Source: Campylobacter sp.
GTDB taxonomy: Bacteria > Campylobacterota > Campylobacteria > Campylobacterales > Campylobacteraceae
Length of the DNA: 64,000 nt
Assembly (NCBI RefSeq): GCF_020024835.1
Contig: NZ_JAHHTD010000004.1
Span: 1-64,000, forward strand
Direction of reading: 5' to 3'
A program made the translations under genes and the position numbers. Under the pieces are notes generated by a model. That model was not told the DNA's origin. It did not search any database and saw only the letters and a list, made by a program, of their open reading frames with translations. Positions 53,016 through 61,144 of the stretch are shown here, one piece after another (position 1 is the first letter of the stretch; each line of letters opens with the position of its first letter).

Positions 53016-53312
53016 ATGAAAAAATTTTTAATTTTATTTTTAGTAGCTGGCATAAGCATAGCTTGGGCTTCAACAACTGGTGCTGGACTTCCTTGGGAAA
53101 GTCCATTGCAAACAATAAAAGCAAGTATAACTGGTCCTGTTGCATTCGTGGTGTCAATTTTAGCGATGGTAGGTGCTGGAGTAGGTTTAGTTTTTGGTGC
53201 AGAATTTAATGGATTCATTAAGACTCTACTTTCTATCGTATTAGCTGTGAGCATAGTAATTGGAGCAACAAACTTCATAAGTATTTTTAATACTAGTGGA
53301 GCTTTAATATAA
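53016..53312 (+). CDS. trbC: TrbC/VirB2 pilin-like protein
   Basis: A 98-residue pilin precursor with an N-terminal signal peptide (about 1-18, ending AWAS), a short Pro/Gly segment (LPWESPLQTIKASITGP) and two hydrophobic helices, as in TrbC/VirB2 proteins. AAGGAG precedes the ATG. Its last base overlaps the trbD start (both at 53312). TrbC is normally cyclised by TraF, which is missing here. Confidence 0.85.
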   Translation: MKKFLILFLVAGISIAWASTTGAGLPWESPLQTIKASITGPVAFVVSILAMVGAGVGLVFGAEFNGFIKTLLSIVLAVSIVIGATNFISIFNTSGALI

Positions 53313-53515
53313 TGGAAACTCTCCAAAAAGTAGATATCTATAGTGCGCTAAATAAACCAAATTTAATTTTTGGTGCCGATAGAGAACTAATAATGCTTGT
53401 TGGGATTGTATCATTTGCTTTAATTTTTACAGGCGTAACTCTACTAACAACTATCGTAGGAATCGTATTACTATTTTCATGTGGAACGCTTTTACGCTTA
53501 ATGGCATATTTATAA
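53312..53515 (+). CDS. trbD: TrbD/VirB3 protein, C-terminally truncated
   Basis: Sixty-seven residues: an N-terminal YSALNKPNLIFGADRELIML typical of TrbD/VirB3 and two membrane spans, ending LLRLMAYL and stop. Family members usually continue some 20-30 residues with a conserved basic tail after the RxMA motif. The gene stops 1 bp before the dcd stop codon, so the tail was probably removed at the right border of the element. Confidence 0.75.
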   Translation: METLQKVDIYSALNKPNLIFGADRELIMLVGIVSFALIFTGVTLLTTIVGIVLLFSCGTLLRLMAYL

Positions 53516-53516
53516 T

Positions 53517-54077
53517 TTATTTTAAAATTCTTGGTAAAGTAATACCTTTTTGAGCTTGATATTTACCTTTTTTATCTGCATAAGTTACATCACACGGCTG
53601 ATCACCTTGTAAAAATAAAACTTGAGCTATACCTTCATTTGCATAAATTTTTGCAGGCAAAGGAGTAGTGTTTGAAATTTCAATTGTTATATGACCTTCA
53701 AAACCAGGTTCAAATGGAGTTACATTTACTATAATGCCACATCTTGCGTAAGTGCTTTTGCCAAGACATATAGCTAAGACATCATCAGGCATTTTAAAAT
53801 ACTCTATAGTGCTAGCTAGTGCAAAAGAATTTGCAGGCACTATACACACATCTCCTTGAAAATCTACCACGTTTTCTTCTACAAAATTTTTTGGATCAAC
53901 AAGTGTTGAATTTACATTAGTAAAAATTTTAAATTCTCTTCCAACTCGTATATCATAGCCATAGCTAGAAAGCCCGTAGCTTACTATACCTTTACCTATA
54001 TTTGCTTCACAAAATGGCTCTATCATTTTGTGTTCTAATGCCATTTTTTTGATCCAATTATCCGCTTTTAAACCCAT
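53517..54077 (-). CDS. dcd: dCTP deaminase
   Basis: Converts dCTP to dUTP for thymidylate synthesis. It is 186 residues with SSYGYDIRVGREFKIF, GKSTYARCGIIVNVTPFEP (catalytic region) and EGHITIEISNTTPLPAKIY. It is intact even though the mobile element ends 1 bp from its stop. In C. jejuni dcd lies next to pseB, which places the element insertion here. It is divergent from accB. Confidence 0.95.
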   Translation of the reverse strand: MGLKADNWIKKMALEHKMIEPFCEANIGKGIVSYGLSSYGYDIRVGREFKIFTNVNSTLVDPKNFVEENVVDFQGDVCIVPANSFALASTIEYFKMPDDVLAICLGKSTYARCGIIVNVTPFEPGFEGHITIEISNTTPLPAKIYANEGIAQVLFLQGDQPCDVTYADKKGKYQAQKGITLPRILK

Positions 54078-54223
54078 TATGTTTCCTTAAAAATAGTAAG
54101 TGGTAATTTTTTTAGATTATATCTTAAAAAATTAGTGAAAAAGAAATAATTGAAGTTATTTTTAGTATTTTTTTATATAATTATTAGATTAAGTCTTATA
54201 AATCATAAATTCAAGGAGTATAT

Positions 54224-54670
54224 ATGACAAAAGAAGAAATTAAAGAGCTTATGGAGTTTTTTGCAAAAGCAAATGTAAGCAAGATTAAGATAAAAGAACA
54301 AGATGGATTTGAAATAGAACTTGAAAAAGATTTGTGTTGTGAGTTGCCAGCACCAGCTCCGATTGCACCAGCTCCACAGCCAATTAATGTAAATGTTGTA
54401 AATGAGACAAAAACAAATCAAACTTCAAATAAACCAACTATCAATAGCCCTATGGTCGGGGCTTTTTATCAAGCTCCAAGTCCTGGTGCGGAGCCTTTTG
54501 TTAAAGTAGGACAGACTATTAAAAGTGGGAATACAATAGCGATTATTGAAGCTATGAAAATTATGAATGAAATTGAAGCTGAATACGATTGCAGGATAGT
54601 AGAAATTTTAGTAGCAGATGGACAACCTGTAGAATTTGGTACGCCATTATTTGTAGTGGAGAAATTATAA
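54224..54670 (+). CDS. accB: Biotin carboxyl carrier protein of acetyl-CoA carboxylase
   Basis: Carries the biotin that shuttles CO2 in the first step of fatty-acid synthesis. The 148 residues contain an N-terminal helical region, a Pro/Ala linker (41-58) and a biotinyl domain with the biotinylated Lys112 in EAMKIMNE. An AAGGAG ribosome site precedes the ATG. accC starts 1 bp after its stop, the usual operon. Confidence 0.96.
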   Translation: MTKEEIKELMEFFAKANVSKIKIKEQDGFEIELEKDLCCELPAPAPIAPAPQPINVNVVNETKTNQTSNKPTINSPMVGAFYQAPSPGAEPFVKVGQTIKSGNTIAIIEAMKIMNEIEAEYDCRIVEILVADGQPVEFGTPLFVVEKL

Positions 54671-54671
54671 A

Positions 54672-56003
54672 ATGGAAATTAAAAAAGTTTTAATTGCAAA
54701 TCGTGGAGAAATTGCTTTAAGAGCTTTAAGAACCATTAAGGAAATGGGTAAAAAAGCAATTTGTGTTTATTCTACCGCAGATAAAGATGCACTTTATTTA
54801 AAATATGCTGATGCTAGCATTTGTATAGGTAATGCTAGAAGTTCAGAGAGTTATTTGAATATTCCAGCTATTATTAGTGCTGCTGAAATTAGCGAAGCTG
54901 ATGCGATTTTTCCAGGATATGGATTTTTAAGTGAAAATCAAAATTTTGTAGAAATTTGTGCAAAACATAATATCAAATTTATAGGTCCTTCTGTAGCTGC
55001 TATGGCTTTAATGAGTGATAAAAGCAAAGCTAAGCAAGTTATGCAACGAGCAGGAGTGCCAGTAATCCCAGGAAGTGATGGGGCTTTAAATAGTGCTTTA
55101 GCGGCTAAGAAACTTGCTAAAGAAATAGGTTATCCTGTTATTTTAAAAGCGGCTGCTGGAGGCGGTGGTCGTGGTATGCGTGTGGTTGAACAAGAAAGCG
55201 ACCTTGAAAAAGCTTATTGGTCGGCTGAAAGTGAAGCAATGAGTGCATTTGGCGATGGAACTATGTATATGGAAAAGTATATTCAAAATCCACGTCATAT
55301 AGAAGTGCAAATTATAGGCGATAGTTTTGGAAATGTAATCCACATAGGTGAGAGAGATTGTTCTATGCAAAGACGTCATCAAAAGCTTATAGAAGAATCG
55401 CCTGCAATTTTATTAGATGAAAAAACTAGATTAAAACTTCACGAAACTGCAGTAAAGGCCGCTAAAGCTATAGGCTATGAAGGTGCTGGAACTTTTGAAT
55501 TTTTAGTAGATAAGAATTTAAATTTTTATTTTATAGAAATGAATACACGTTTGCAAGTAGAACATTGTGTGAGTGAAATGGTAAGTGGAGTTGATATTAT
55601 CGAACTTATGATAAAAGTTGCTGAGGGATATCCTTTACCTAAACAAGAAGAAATTAAATTAAAAGGGCATTCTATAGAGTGTAGAATCACAGCTGAAGAT
55701 TCTAAAACCTTTTTACCATGTCCAGGAAAAATCACAAAATATGTAGCTCCAGCGGGTCGAAATGTAAGAATGGAAAGTCATTGTTATCAAGATTATAGTG
55801 TTCCGCCTTATTATGATTCTATGATAGGAAAATTAGTTGTATGGGGTGAGGATAGAAATATAGCTATAGCTAAGATGAAAATAGCTTTACACGAACTTAT
55901 TATTGGTGGGATTAAGACCACAAAAGATTTTCATTTAGCTATGATGGATAATGCAGATTTTGCAAATAATAATTACGATACAAATTATCTTTCAAGACAT
56001 TAA
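54672..56003 (+). CDS. accC: Biotin carboxylase subunit of acetyl-CoA carboxylase
   Basis: ATP-grasp enzyme that carboxylates biotin on AccB. It is 443 residues with IANRGEIALRALRTI at the N-terminus, the ATP-binding AAAGGGGRGMRVV, MEKYIQNPRHIEVQ, and catalytic FIEMNTRLQVEH. Complete and typical. It forms an operon with accB. Confidence 0.97.
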   Translation: MEIKKVLIANRGEIALRALRTIKEMGKKAICVYSTADKDALYLKYADASICIGNARSSESYLNIPAIISAAEISEADAIFPGYGFLSENQNFVEICAKHNIKFIGPSVAAMALMSDKSKAKQVMQRAGVPVIPGSDGALNSALAAKKLAKEIGYPVILKAAAGGGGRGMRVVEQESDLEKAYWSAESEAMSAFGDGTMYMEKYIQNPRHIEVQIIGDSFGNVIHIGERDCSMQRRHQKLIEESPAILLDEKTRLKLHETAVKAAKAIGYEGAGTFEFLVDKNLNFYFIEMNTRLQVEHCVSEMVSGVDIIELMIKVAEGYPLPKQEEIKLKGHSIECRITAEDSKTFLPCPGKITKYVAPAGRNVRMESHCYQDYSVPPYYDSMIGKLVVWGEDRNIAIAKMKIALHELIIGGIKTTKDFHLAMMDNADFANNNYDTNYLSRH

Positions 56004-56023
56004 GATAGGGTAATACCTATCTT
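56002..56023. terminator. Hairpin between accC and the convergent PpiC-like gene
   Basis: AAGATAGG and CCTATCTT form an 8-bp stem overlapping the accC stop, with short T-runs on both sides. Confidence 0.65.
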
Positions 56024-56844
56024 ATTTCCTCTATATGAGCGTTTGTTCTTATTTTATCTAGGTGATTTTTTAAGGCTAATTCTCTTTGGTTGATAGTATA
56101 TGCGTTGCTTACTTGCTCTTTAATTAAATTAAAATCAATCGGATTTTTTCCATATTTTTCTTTGATAAAATAAATAATATAAGTATTTTCACCATTTAAT
56201 ATAGGTGTAAATTCACCAGTTTTAGTATTATTTAATAAAGCGAGTAATCGCGGATCCATATTTGAAGCATTTAAACTAATAGCTTTTGATTTAATTTGAT
56301 CATTTTTATACATTGGATTTTGTAAAAGTTGTTGCAAAAGCTCTGGATTTGTAGAATTATAAACTATTAAATCTACATTTGAAAAAGTGCTAAATTTATC
56401 AAGATTATTTTCATAGAAATTTTTTAATGCCTCATCATTGATATTTATTTTTGCATTTTGCATAATGCTTTGGTAAAGTCTTTCTTTTTGCATATCTTTG
56501 CGAACTTTTTCTTTAAAAATTTCAAAATTTAACCCTTTTTTTTCTATTTGTGCTTGTAAGCCATTGATGTCAGTATTATTGCTTTTGGCAATTTGATTTA
56601 ATTTGTTATTTAATTCAAAATCACTAATGATAATACCAAAATTTTTAGCTTCACTTTGTTGAATTTTATCATCTACTAAAAAGGCTATTGCTTTTTGTTT
56701 ATCATTAGTATGTAGCTGTTTCATCGTTTGATTAATGTCATAAATGGTAATAGGTTCATTTTCTACTATCATAGCTATTCCACCGATAGTTTGAGCACAT
56801 AAAATATTTACAGCAAAAAAGCACGACATTAAAATTTTTTTCAT
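56017..56844 (-). CDS. SurA/PpiC-like periplasmic chaperone or isomerase
   Basis: A 275-residue secreted protein. ATG 56844 gives a clean signal peptide (KKILMSCFFAVNILCAQ) with AAAGG upstream; an ATG 11 codons earlier would place extra residues before it. The N-terminal helical SurA-type region starts IAMIVENEPITIYDI. The C-terminal half resembles a reduced parvulin domain, with NGENTYIIYFIKEKYG. C. jejuni has a related gene (Cj1289) beside gltX. It probably helps outer-membrane protein folding. Confidence 0.85.
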   Translation of the reverse strand: MKKILMSCFFAVNILCAQTIGGIAMIVENEPITIYDINQTMKQLHTNDKQKAIAFLVDDKIQQSEAKNFGIIISDFELNNKLNQIAKSNNTDINGLQAQIEKKGLNFEIFKEKVRKDMQKERLYQSIMQNAKININDEALKNFYENNLDKFSTFSNVDLIVYNSTNPELLQQLLQNPMYKNDQIKSKAISLNASNMDPRLLALLNNTKTGEFTPILNGENTYIIYFIKEKYGKNPIDFNLIKEQVSNAYTINQRELALKNHLDKIRTNAHIEEIR

Positions 56845-56909
56845 TTTAAAACCTTTGTTTAAGTGTAAATATAGCATTATAACAATAAAAATTTAAAAAA
56901 GGTAAAGAT

Positions 56910-58301
56910 ATGCAAGAAATCTCAACTCGTTTTGCTCCTTCTCCTACAGGTTATTTACATATTGGAGGTTTAAGAACTGCTTTATATAATTATCTTTATG
57001 CAAGAAAAAATAATGGTAAATTTTTATTACGCATTGAAGACACTGATTTAAAAAGAAATTCACAAGAAGCTACACAAGCTATTATAGAAGCATTTAAATG
57101 GTGTGGGCTTGATTATGATGGTCAAATAGAATATCAATCACAAAGATTTGAAATTTATAAAAAATATATTCAAAAATTATTAGATGAAGGAAAAGCTTAT
57201 TATTGTTATATGAGTAAAGAGGAGCTTGATGAATTAAGAGCTAAGCAAGAAATAGCTAAAGAGCGTCCAAGGTATGATGGTAGATATAGAGATTTTAAGG
57301 GCACGCCTCCAAGTGGTATTGAACCTGTTGTGCGTATAAAAGCTCCACAAAGCGGTGAAATTAAATTTATTGATGGTATTAAAGGTGAAATTAGTTTTAA
57401 AGTTGAAGATATTTTAGATGATTTTATTATAGCAAGAAGTGATGGAAGTCCTATTTACAACCTCACCGTTGTTATTGATGATGCATTAATGGGTGTTAGT
57501 GATGTTATAAGAGGCGATGATCATCTTTCTAATACACCTAAGCAAATAGTTCTTTACAATGCTTTAGGTTTTAAAATTCCAAAATTTTATCATGTTGCTA
57601 TGATACATGGAGAAGATGGAAAAAAACTTTCTAAACGACATGGTGCCACTGATGTTATGGAATACAAAAATATGGGGATATTACCTCAAGCTTTACTTAA
57701 TTTTTTAGTAAGACTTGGGTGGAGTCATGGAGATGATGAAATTTTTGATATTACACAAATGAAGGAATTTTTTGATCCAAATCACATTAATAAGAGTGCA
57801 TCTTGTTATAATTTTAAAAAATTAGAATGGCTTAATGTGCATTATATTAAGACTTTACCTTTTGAAGAAATTAATAGACAACTCAAAGAATTAAATTTTG
57901 ATTTAAATTTATATGAAAATGCTAGATTTTTATTGGATATGTTAAGAGAAAGATCAAAAACTTTGCACGATATCATTGATGGAGCAAAAATGTTACTAAA
58001 TGACCCAAAAGAATATGATCAAAAAGCTGTAGATAAATTTCTTAATGAAACAAATTTAGCTTATTTAGAAAAATACGCTAAGGTTTTAAGCAAACAAAAA
58101 AGCGCTTATGAATTTGAAGAATTCACAAATAAATTTTTAGATGAAAATAATTTAAAATTAAAAGATTTAGCTCAAGCTATACGTATAGCATTAACTGGTC
58201 GCTCTGTAAGCCCTAGTATATTTGAATTATTAGAATTTTTAGGTGTGCAAAAGTGTCAGTTGAGGGTGCAAAATTTACTAAATTACATAAAGGAAAGATG
58301 A
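56910..58301 (+). CDS. gltX: Glutamyl-tRNA synthetase (GltX, probably the GltX2 type)
   Basis: Charges tRNA with glutamate. It is 463 residues with the class I HIGH-type motif PSPTGYLHIGGLRTALYNY near the N-terminus and KLSKRHG near residue 240. Epsilonproteobacteria often carry two GltX proteins, one specific for tRNA-Gln. The genomic position beside the PpiC-like and malic-enzyme genes matches C. jejuni gltX2. Specificity cannot be read from sequence by eye. The stop overlaps or abuts the malic enzyme start. Confidence 0.94.
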   Translation: MQEISTRFAPSPTGYLHIGGLRTALYNYLYARKNNGKFLLRIEDTDLKRNSQEATQAIIEAFKWCGLDYDGQIEYQSQRFEIYKKYIQKLLDEGKAYYCYMSKEELDELRAKQEIAKERPRYDGRYRDFKGTPPSGIEPVVRIKAPQSGEIKFIDGIKGEISFKVEDILDDFIIARSDGSPIYNLTVVIDDALMGVSDVIRGDDHLSNTPKQIVLYNALGFKIPKFYHVAMIHGEDGKKLSKRHGATDVMEYKNMGILPQALLNFLVRLGWSHGDDEIFDITQMKEFFDPNHINKSASCYNFKKLEWLNVHYIKTLPFEEINRQLKELNFDLNLYENARFLLDMLRERSKTLHDIIDGAKMLLNDPKEYDQKAVDKFLNETNLAYLEKYAKVLSKQKSAYEFEEFTNKFLDENNLKLKDLAQAIRIALTGRSVSPSIFELLEFLGVQKCQLRVQNLLNYIKER

Positions 58302-59536
58302 TGGATTTAAAAGAGGAAGCTTTAAAATACCATTTAGGTGGTAAAGTTGATATAGTTGCTAGAAAGCCTATGGATAGTGCATATGATTTATCTTTAGCAT
58401 ATTCACCAGGAGTTGCTGAACCTTGTGTTGAAATTGCTAAAGATGAAGTTTTAGCTTATAAATATACTAATAAAGCTAATTTAGTGGCTATAATTAGTGA
58501 TGGAAGTGCGGTTTTAGGACTTGGTAATATAGGAGCTAGTGCAAGTAAGCCTGTTATGGAGGGAAAAGCTTGTTTATTTAAAAAATTTGCTGATGTAAAT
58601 GCATATGATTTAGAAATTGATGTGCATAGCGTAGAGGATATTGTTACTTTTTGTAAAGCTGTGGCACCAACTTTTGGAGGAATTAATTTAGAAGATATTG
58701 CGGCACCAAAATGTTTTGAGATTGAAGCAGCATTGCAAGATCTTGGAATTCCTGTTATGCACGATGATCAGCACGGAACAGCTATTATTTCTACAGCAGG
58801 ATTGATTAATGCTATGGAAATTAGTGGCAAAAAATTTGAAGATATTAAAGTAATAGTTAGTGGAGCAGGAGCAGCAGGTATTGCTAGTGCTAGAATGTAT
58901 AGAAAATTAGGTGTGAAAAATATTATTTTAGTAGATAGCAAGGGTGTGGTTAATACTCAAAGAAATGATTTAAATAAATATAAACTTGAATTTGTAAGTG
59001 ATACTAAGGCTATGACGCTAAAAGAGGCTTTAAAGGGTGCTGATGTGTTTTTAGGACTTAGTGCTCCAAAAATTTTAGATGATGAAATGATTTTATCTAT
59101 GGCTAAAGATCCAGTAATTTTTGCTTTAGCTAATCCTATCCCTGAAGTAATGCCAGAAGATGTAAAAAGAGTAAGAAATGATGCTATTGTAGGCACAGGA
59201 AGGAGTGATTATCCTAATCAGATTAATAATGTTTTAGGATTTCCTTTTATTTTTAGAGGTGCTTTAGATGTAAAAGCAACTAAAATTACAGAAGGTATGA
59301 AAATCGCAGCAGCTAGAGCTTTAGCAGATTTAGCCAAGCTTGAGGTTACTGATGAAATTAGACAAGCTTATGATATCAAAGAACTTAAATTTGGTAGAGA
59401 TTATGTGATACCAAAACCTTTTGATAGTAGGGTTAAGGCAGTAGTAAGTGCTGCTGTTGCAAAAGCAGCTGTAGAAGATGGAGTTGCTTTAGTAAAAGAA
59501 TTTGATTACAAAAGTTACATTGATAGCTTAAAATAA
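58301..59536 (+). CDS. Malic enzyme (NAD(P)-dependent malate dehydrogenase, decarboxylating)
   Basis: Converts malate to pyruvate and CO2. It is 411 residues, a short malic enzyme without a phosphotransacetylase domain. It has SLAYSPGVAEPC, VHSVEDIVTFCKAVAPTFGG, HDDQHGTAIISTAG and the Rossmann motif SGAGAAGIASARM. Two ATGs are possible (58298, 58301); AAGGA sits better for 58301, next to the gltX stop. In C. jejuni this gene also follows gltX2. Confidence 0.94.
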   Translation: MDLKEEALKYHLGGKVDIVARKPMDSAYDLSLAYSPGVAEPCVEIAKDEVLAYKYTNKANLVAIISDGSAVLGLGNIGASASKPVMEGKACLFKKFADVNAYDLEIDVHSVEDIVTFCKAVAPTFGGINLEDIAAPKCFEIEAALQDLGIPVMHDDQHGTAIISTAGLINAMEISGKKFEDIKVIVSGAGAAGIASARMYRKLGVKNIILVDSKGVVNTQRNDLNKYKLEFVSDTKAMTLKEALKGADVFLGLSAPKILDDEMILSMAKDPVIFALANPIPEVMPEDVKRVRNDAIVGTGRSDYPNQINNVLGFPFIFRGALDVKATKITEGMKIAAARALADLAKLEVTDEIRQAYDIKELKFGRDYVIPKPFDSRVKAVVSAAVAKAAVEDGVALVKEFDYKSYIDSLK

Positions 59537-59544
59537 TTTTTATT

Positions 59545-59576
59545 ACTCAAAATCTTAATAAATTAAGGTTTTGAGT
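59545..59576 (+). terminator. Terminator after malic enzyme
   Basis: ACTCAAAATCTTAA and TTAAGGTTTTGAGT form a 13- to 14-bp stem with one mismatch and a TAAA loop. Confidence 0.7.
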
Positions 59577-59604
59577 TTGATTTATGATATTTAAGAAAGT
59601 AGTG

Positions 59605-60315
59605 ATGATTTTTGGTAAGATTGATTATTTAAATTTACTTCCCTTGCATATTTATCTTAAAAAAATGCCTTTGCCTACTTATGTTAAACGAACTACAGAA
59701 TATAAAAAAGGAGTTCCTAGAAAACTTAATGAAAGTTTGTATTTTAGGCGTATTGATGCAGCAATTATTTCTAGCATAGAAAGTTATAGAAAAAAATACA
59801 AAACTTTAAATGTAGGAATTTGTGCAAATAAAAAAGTTAAGAGTGTTTTAATTAAAAAACAAACACAAAATAAAGAAGATAATGAGTCAGCTACTTCTAA
59901 TGTGCTTGCAAAAATATTAAAGCAAAATGGTGAAGTAATTATTGGCGATAAGGCTTTAAAGCTTTATTTGCAAAATCAAAATGCTTATATAGACTTGTGT
60001 GAAGTATGGTATGAAAAATTTAATTTACCTTTTGTTTTTGCAAGATTTTCTTGTATAAAAAATTTTTCAAATTATAAAAAAATAATGAATTGTTTTGTTA
60101 AAAATAAAATCTTTATACCACAATACATCTTATGTGATTATGCAAAATCAAGGCAGCTTTCCCAAAAAGATATTAAAGATTATTTACAATTAATCTATTA
60201 TAAAATTGGTGCAAAAGAACAATTTGCATTAAAAAAATTTAATACAATGCAAAAAGACTTGAAAGTTAAAAATAAAAAAACTAGCAATTTGCTTACTAAT
60301 TTTTCTTTTAAATAA
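59605..60315 (+). CDS. mqnA: MqnA-like chorismate dehydratase
   Basis: First enzyme of the futalosine route to menaquinone, converting chorismate to 3-enolpyruvyl-benzoate. The 236 residues begin MIFGKIDYLNLLPLHIYLK, the substrate-binding-protein-like N-terminus of MqnA, followed by RRIDAAIISSIES and GDKALKLYL. I chose ATG 59605 rather than 59584, because it matches the usual N-terminus. The C-terminus is Lys-rich. Campylobacter uses this pathway, and ubiE at the other end of the window serves the last step. Confidence 0.88.
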   Translation: MIFGKIDYLNLLPLHIYLKKMPLPTYVKRTTEYKKGVPRKLNESLYFRRIDAAIISSIESYRKKYKTLNVGICANKKVKSVLIKKQTQNKEDNESATSNVLAKILKQNGEVIIGDKALKLYLQNQNAYIDLCEVWYEKFNLPFVFARFSCIKNFSNYKKIMNCFVKNKIFIPQYILCDYAKSRQLSQKDIKDYLQLIYYKIGAKEQFALKKFNTMQKDLKVKNKKTSNLLTNFSFK

Positions 60316-60341
60316 TTGATTTTATTGTTTTTTGAATTTTA

Positions 60342-60377
60342 ATAAATACCTTTATTAGTTTAAATAAAGGTATTTAT
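60342..60377. terminator. Bidirectional hairpin after mqnA
   Basis: ATAAATACCTTTATT and AATAAAGGTATTTAT form a 15-bp stem between convergent mqnA and the thioredoxin-fold gene. Confidence 0.8.
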
Positions 60378-60383
60378 AAATAG

Positions 60384-61097
60384 TTATTTTTGTGCGTCTA
60401 TTATAGTTGGAACAGCACGTAAGCCAAGTTTAGAATATTTTTCAAAAGTTTTTTTGACATCATTTACTTCTGAAGCACTTGGTTTTTGATATTCTTTTAA
60501 ATTTGCATTATAGTATTTTTTCATAATAGCAATTTTTTGTGCATCATCTTTTGCATTTTTGCTTTCTTTGTAAATTAGTGCAGATTTTTCAAATGCACTA
60601 GTATCGTGGATTGGTGTGAGTATGAATTTTACTTGATGAGTTTTTAAAATATCTTCAATTTTTTCCAAGTGCATTCTACAATATGGGCATTCTGGATCGC
60701 TAAATACATAAAGTAAAGGTTTATCTTTATCGCCTAAAGAAATAAGCATATTTTCTTCTTGCAATTTTGCTAATGCTTTTTTAGAAAATTCAGCTTGCTG
60801 TTTTTTTAAAAGCTTCTCTTGAAATACTTTAGAATAAAATTTTTCTTTCTTAAGATCTACTAGTTCTGTAGTGATAAAATTACCATCAGTAAATATTATC
60901 TCTTGAAAGTTTTTTCCTGAAAGTTCGAAATTTATAATCATTGCTTCAAAATTACTATCTTGAATTTTTTCTCTACTTATAATAGTAATTTTAGCATCGT
61001 TTAAATTTGGATTTTTTTTGAAAAAATTAATTATCTCTTCATTATTTACTGCAAATAAAGAGCTGATTAATGTTAATAAAACTAAATATTTTTTCAT
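60384..61097 (-). CDS. DsbC/DsbG-like periplasmic thiol-disulfide protein
   Basis: A 237-residue secreted protein with an N-terminal signal peptide (about 1-17) and a long charged linker. The thioredoxin domain has the redox motif CPYC at residues 137-140 within VFSDPECPYCRMH, and the cis-Pro is in LRAVPTII. The layout fits DsbC/DsbG-type isomerases or related single-domain thiol proteins. The redox partner is not identifiable here. Confidence 0.88.
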   Translation of the reverse strand: MKKYLVLLTLISSLFAVNNEEIINFFKKNPNLNDAKITIISREKIQDSNFEAMIINFELSGKNFQEIIFTDGNFITTELVDLKKEKFYSKVFQEKLLKKQQAEFSKKALAKLQEENMLISLGDKDKPLLYVFSDPECPYCRMHLEKIEDILKTHQVKFILTPIHDTSAFEKSALIYKESKNAKDDAQKIAIMKKYYNANLKEYQKPSASEVNDVKKTFEKYSKLGLRAVPTIIDAQK

Positions 61098-61144
61098 TTT
61101 TTTCCTTTTTATTTTTAGATTTTAGTTATTATAAAATTTTATAT

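Larger units (their letters stand above)
40410..53516. mobile_element. Decayed Trb-type integrative/conjugative element (or integrated plasmid)
   Basis: Between pseB and dcd lies a 13-kb block with ParA, a plasmid-type replication initiator and trbB-trbC-trbD. It also holds broken traG, mobC and relaxase genes, a TraK-like gene, Fic and PIN proteins and a methyltransferase cargo. All conjugation genes beyond trbD are missing, and trbD itself ends abruptly 1 bp before the dcd stop. No integrase, tRNA or clear direct repeats are seen at the ends, so the exact borders and entry mechanism are unknown. Confidence 0.8.

Noticed and set aside
40402..53520. att direct repeats at the ends of the element
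   Set aside because: Only short AT-rich similarities are seen near pseB and dcd, not beyond what such base composition gives by chance, and there is no tRNA gene or integrase.
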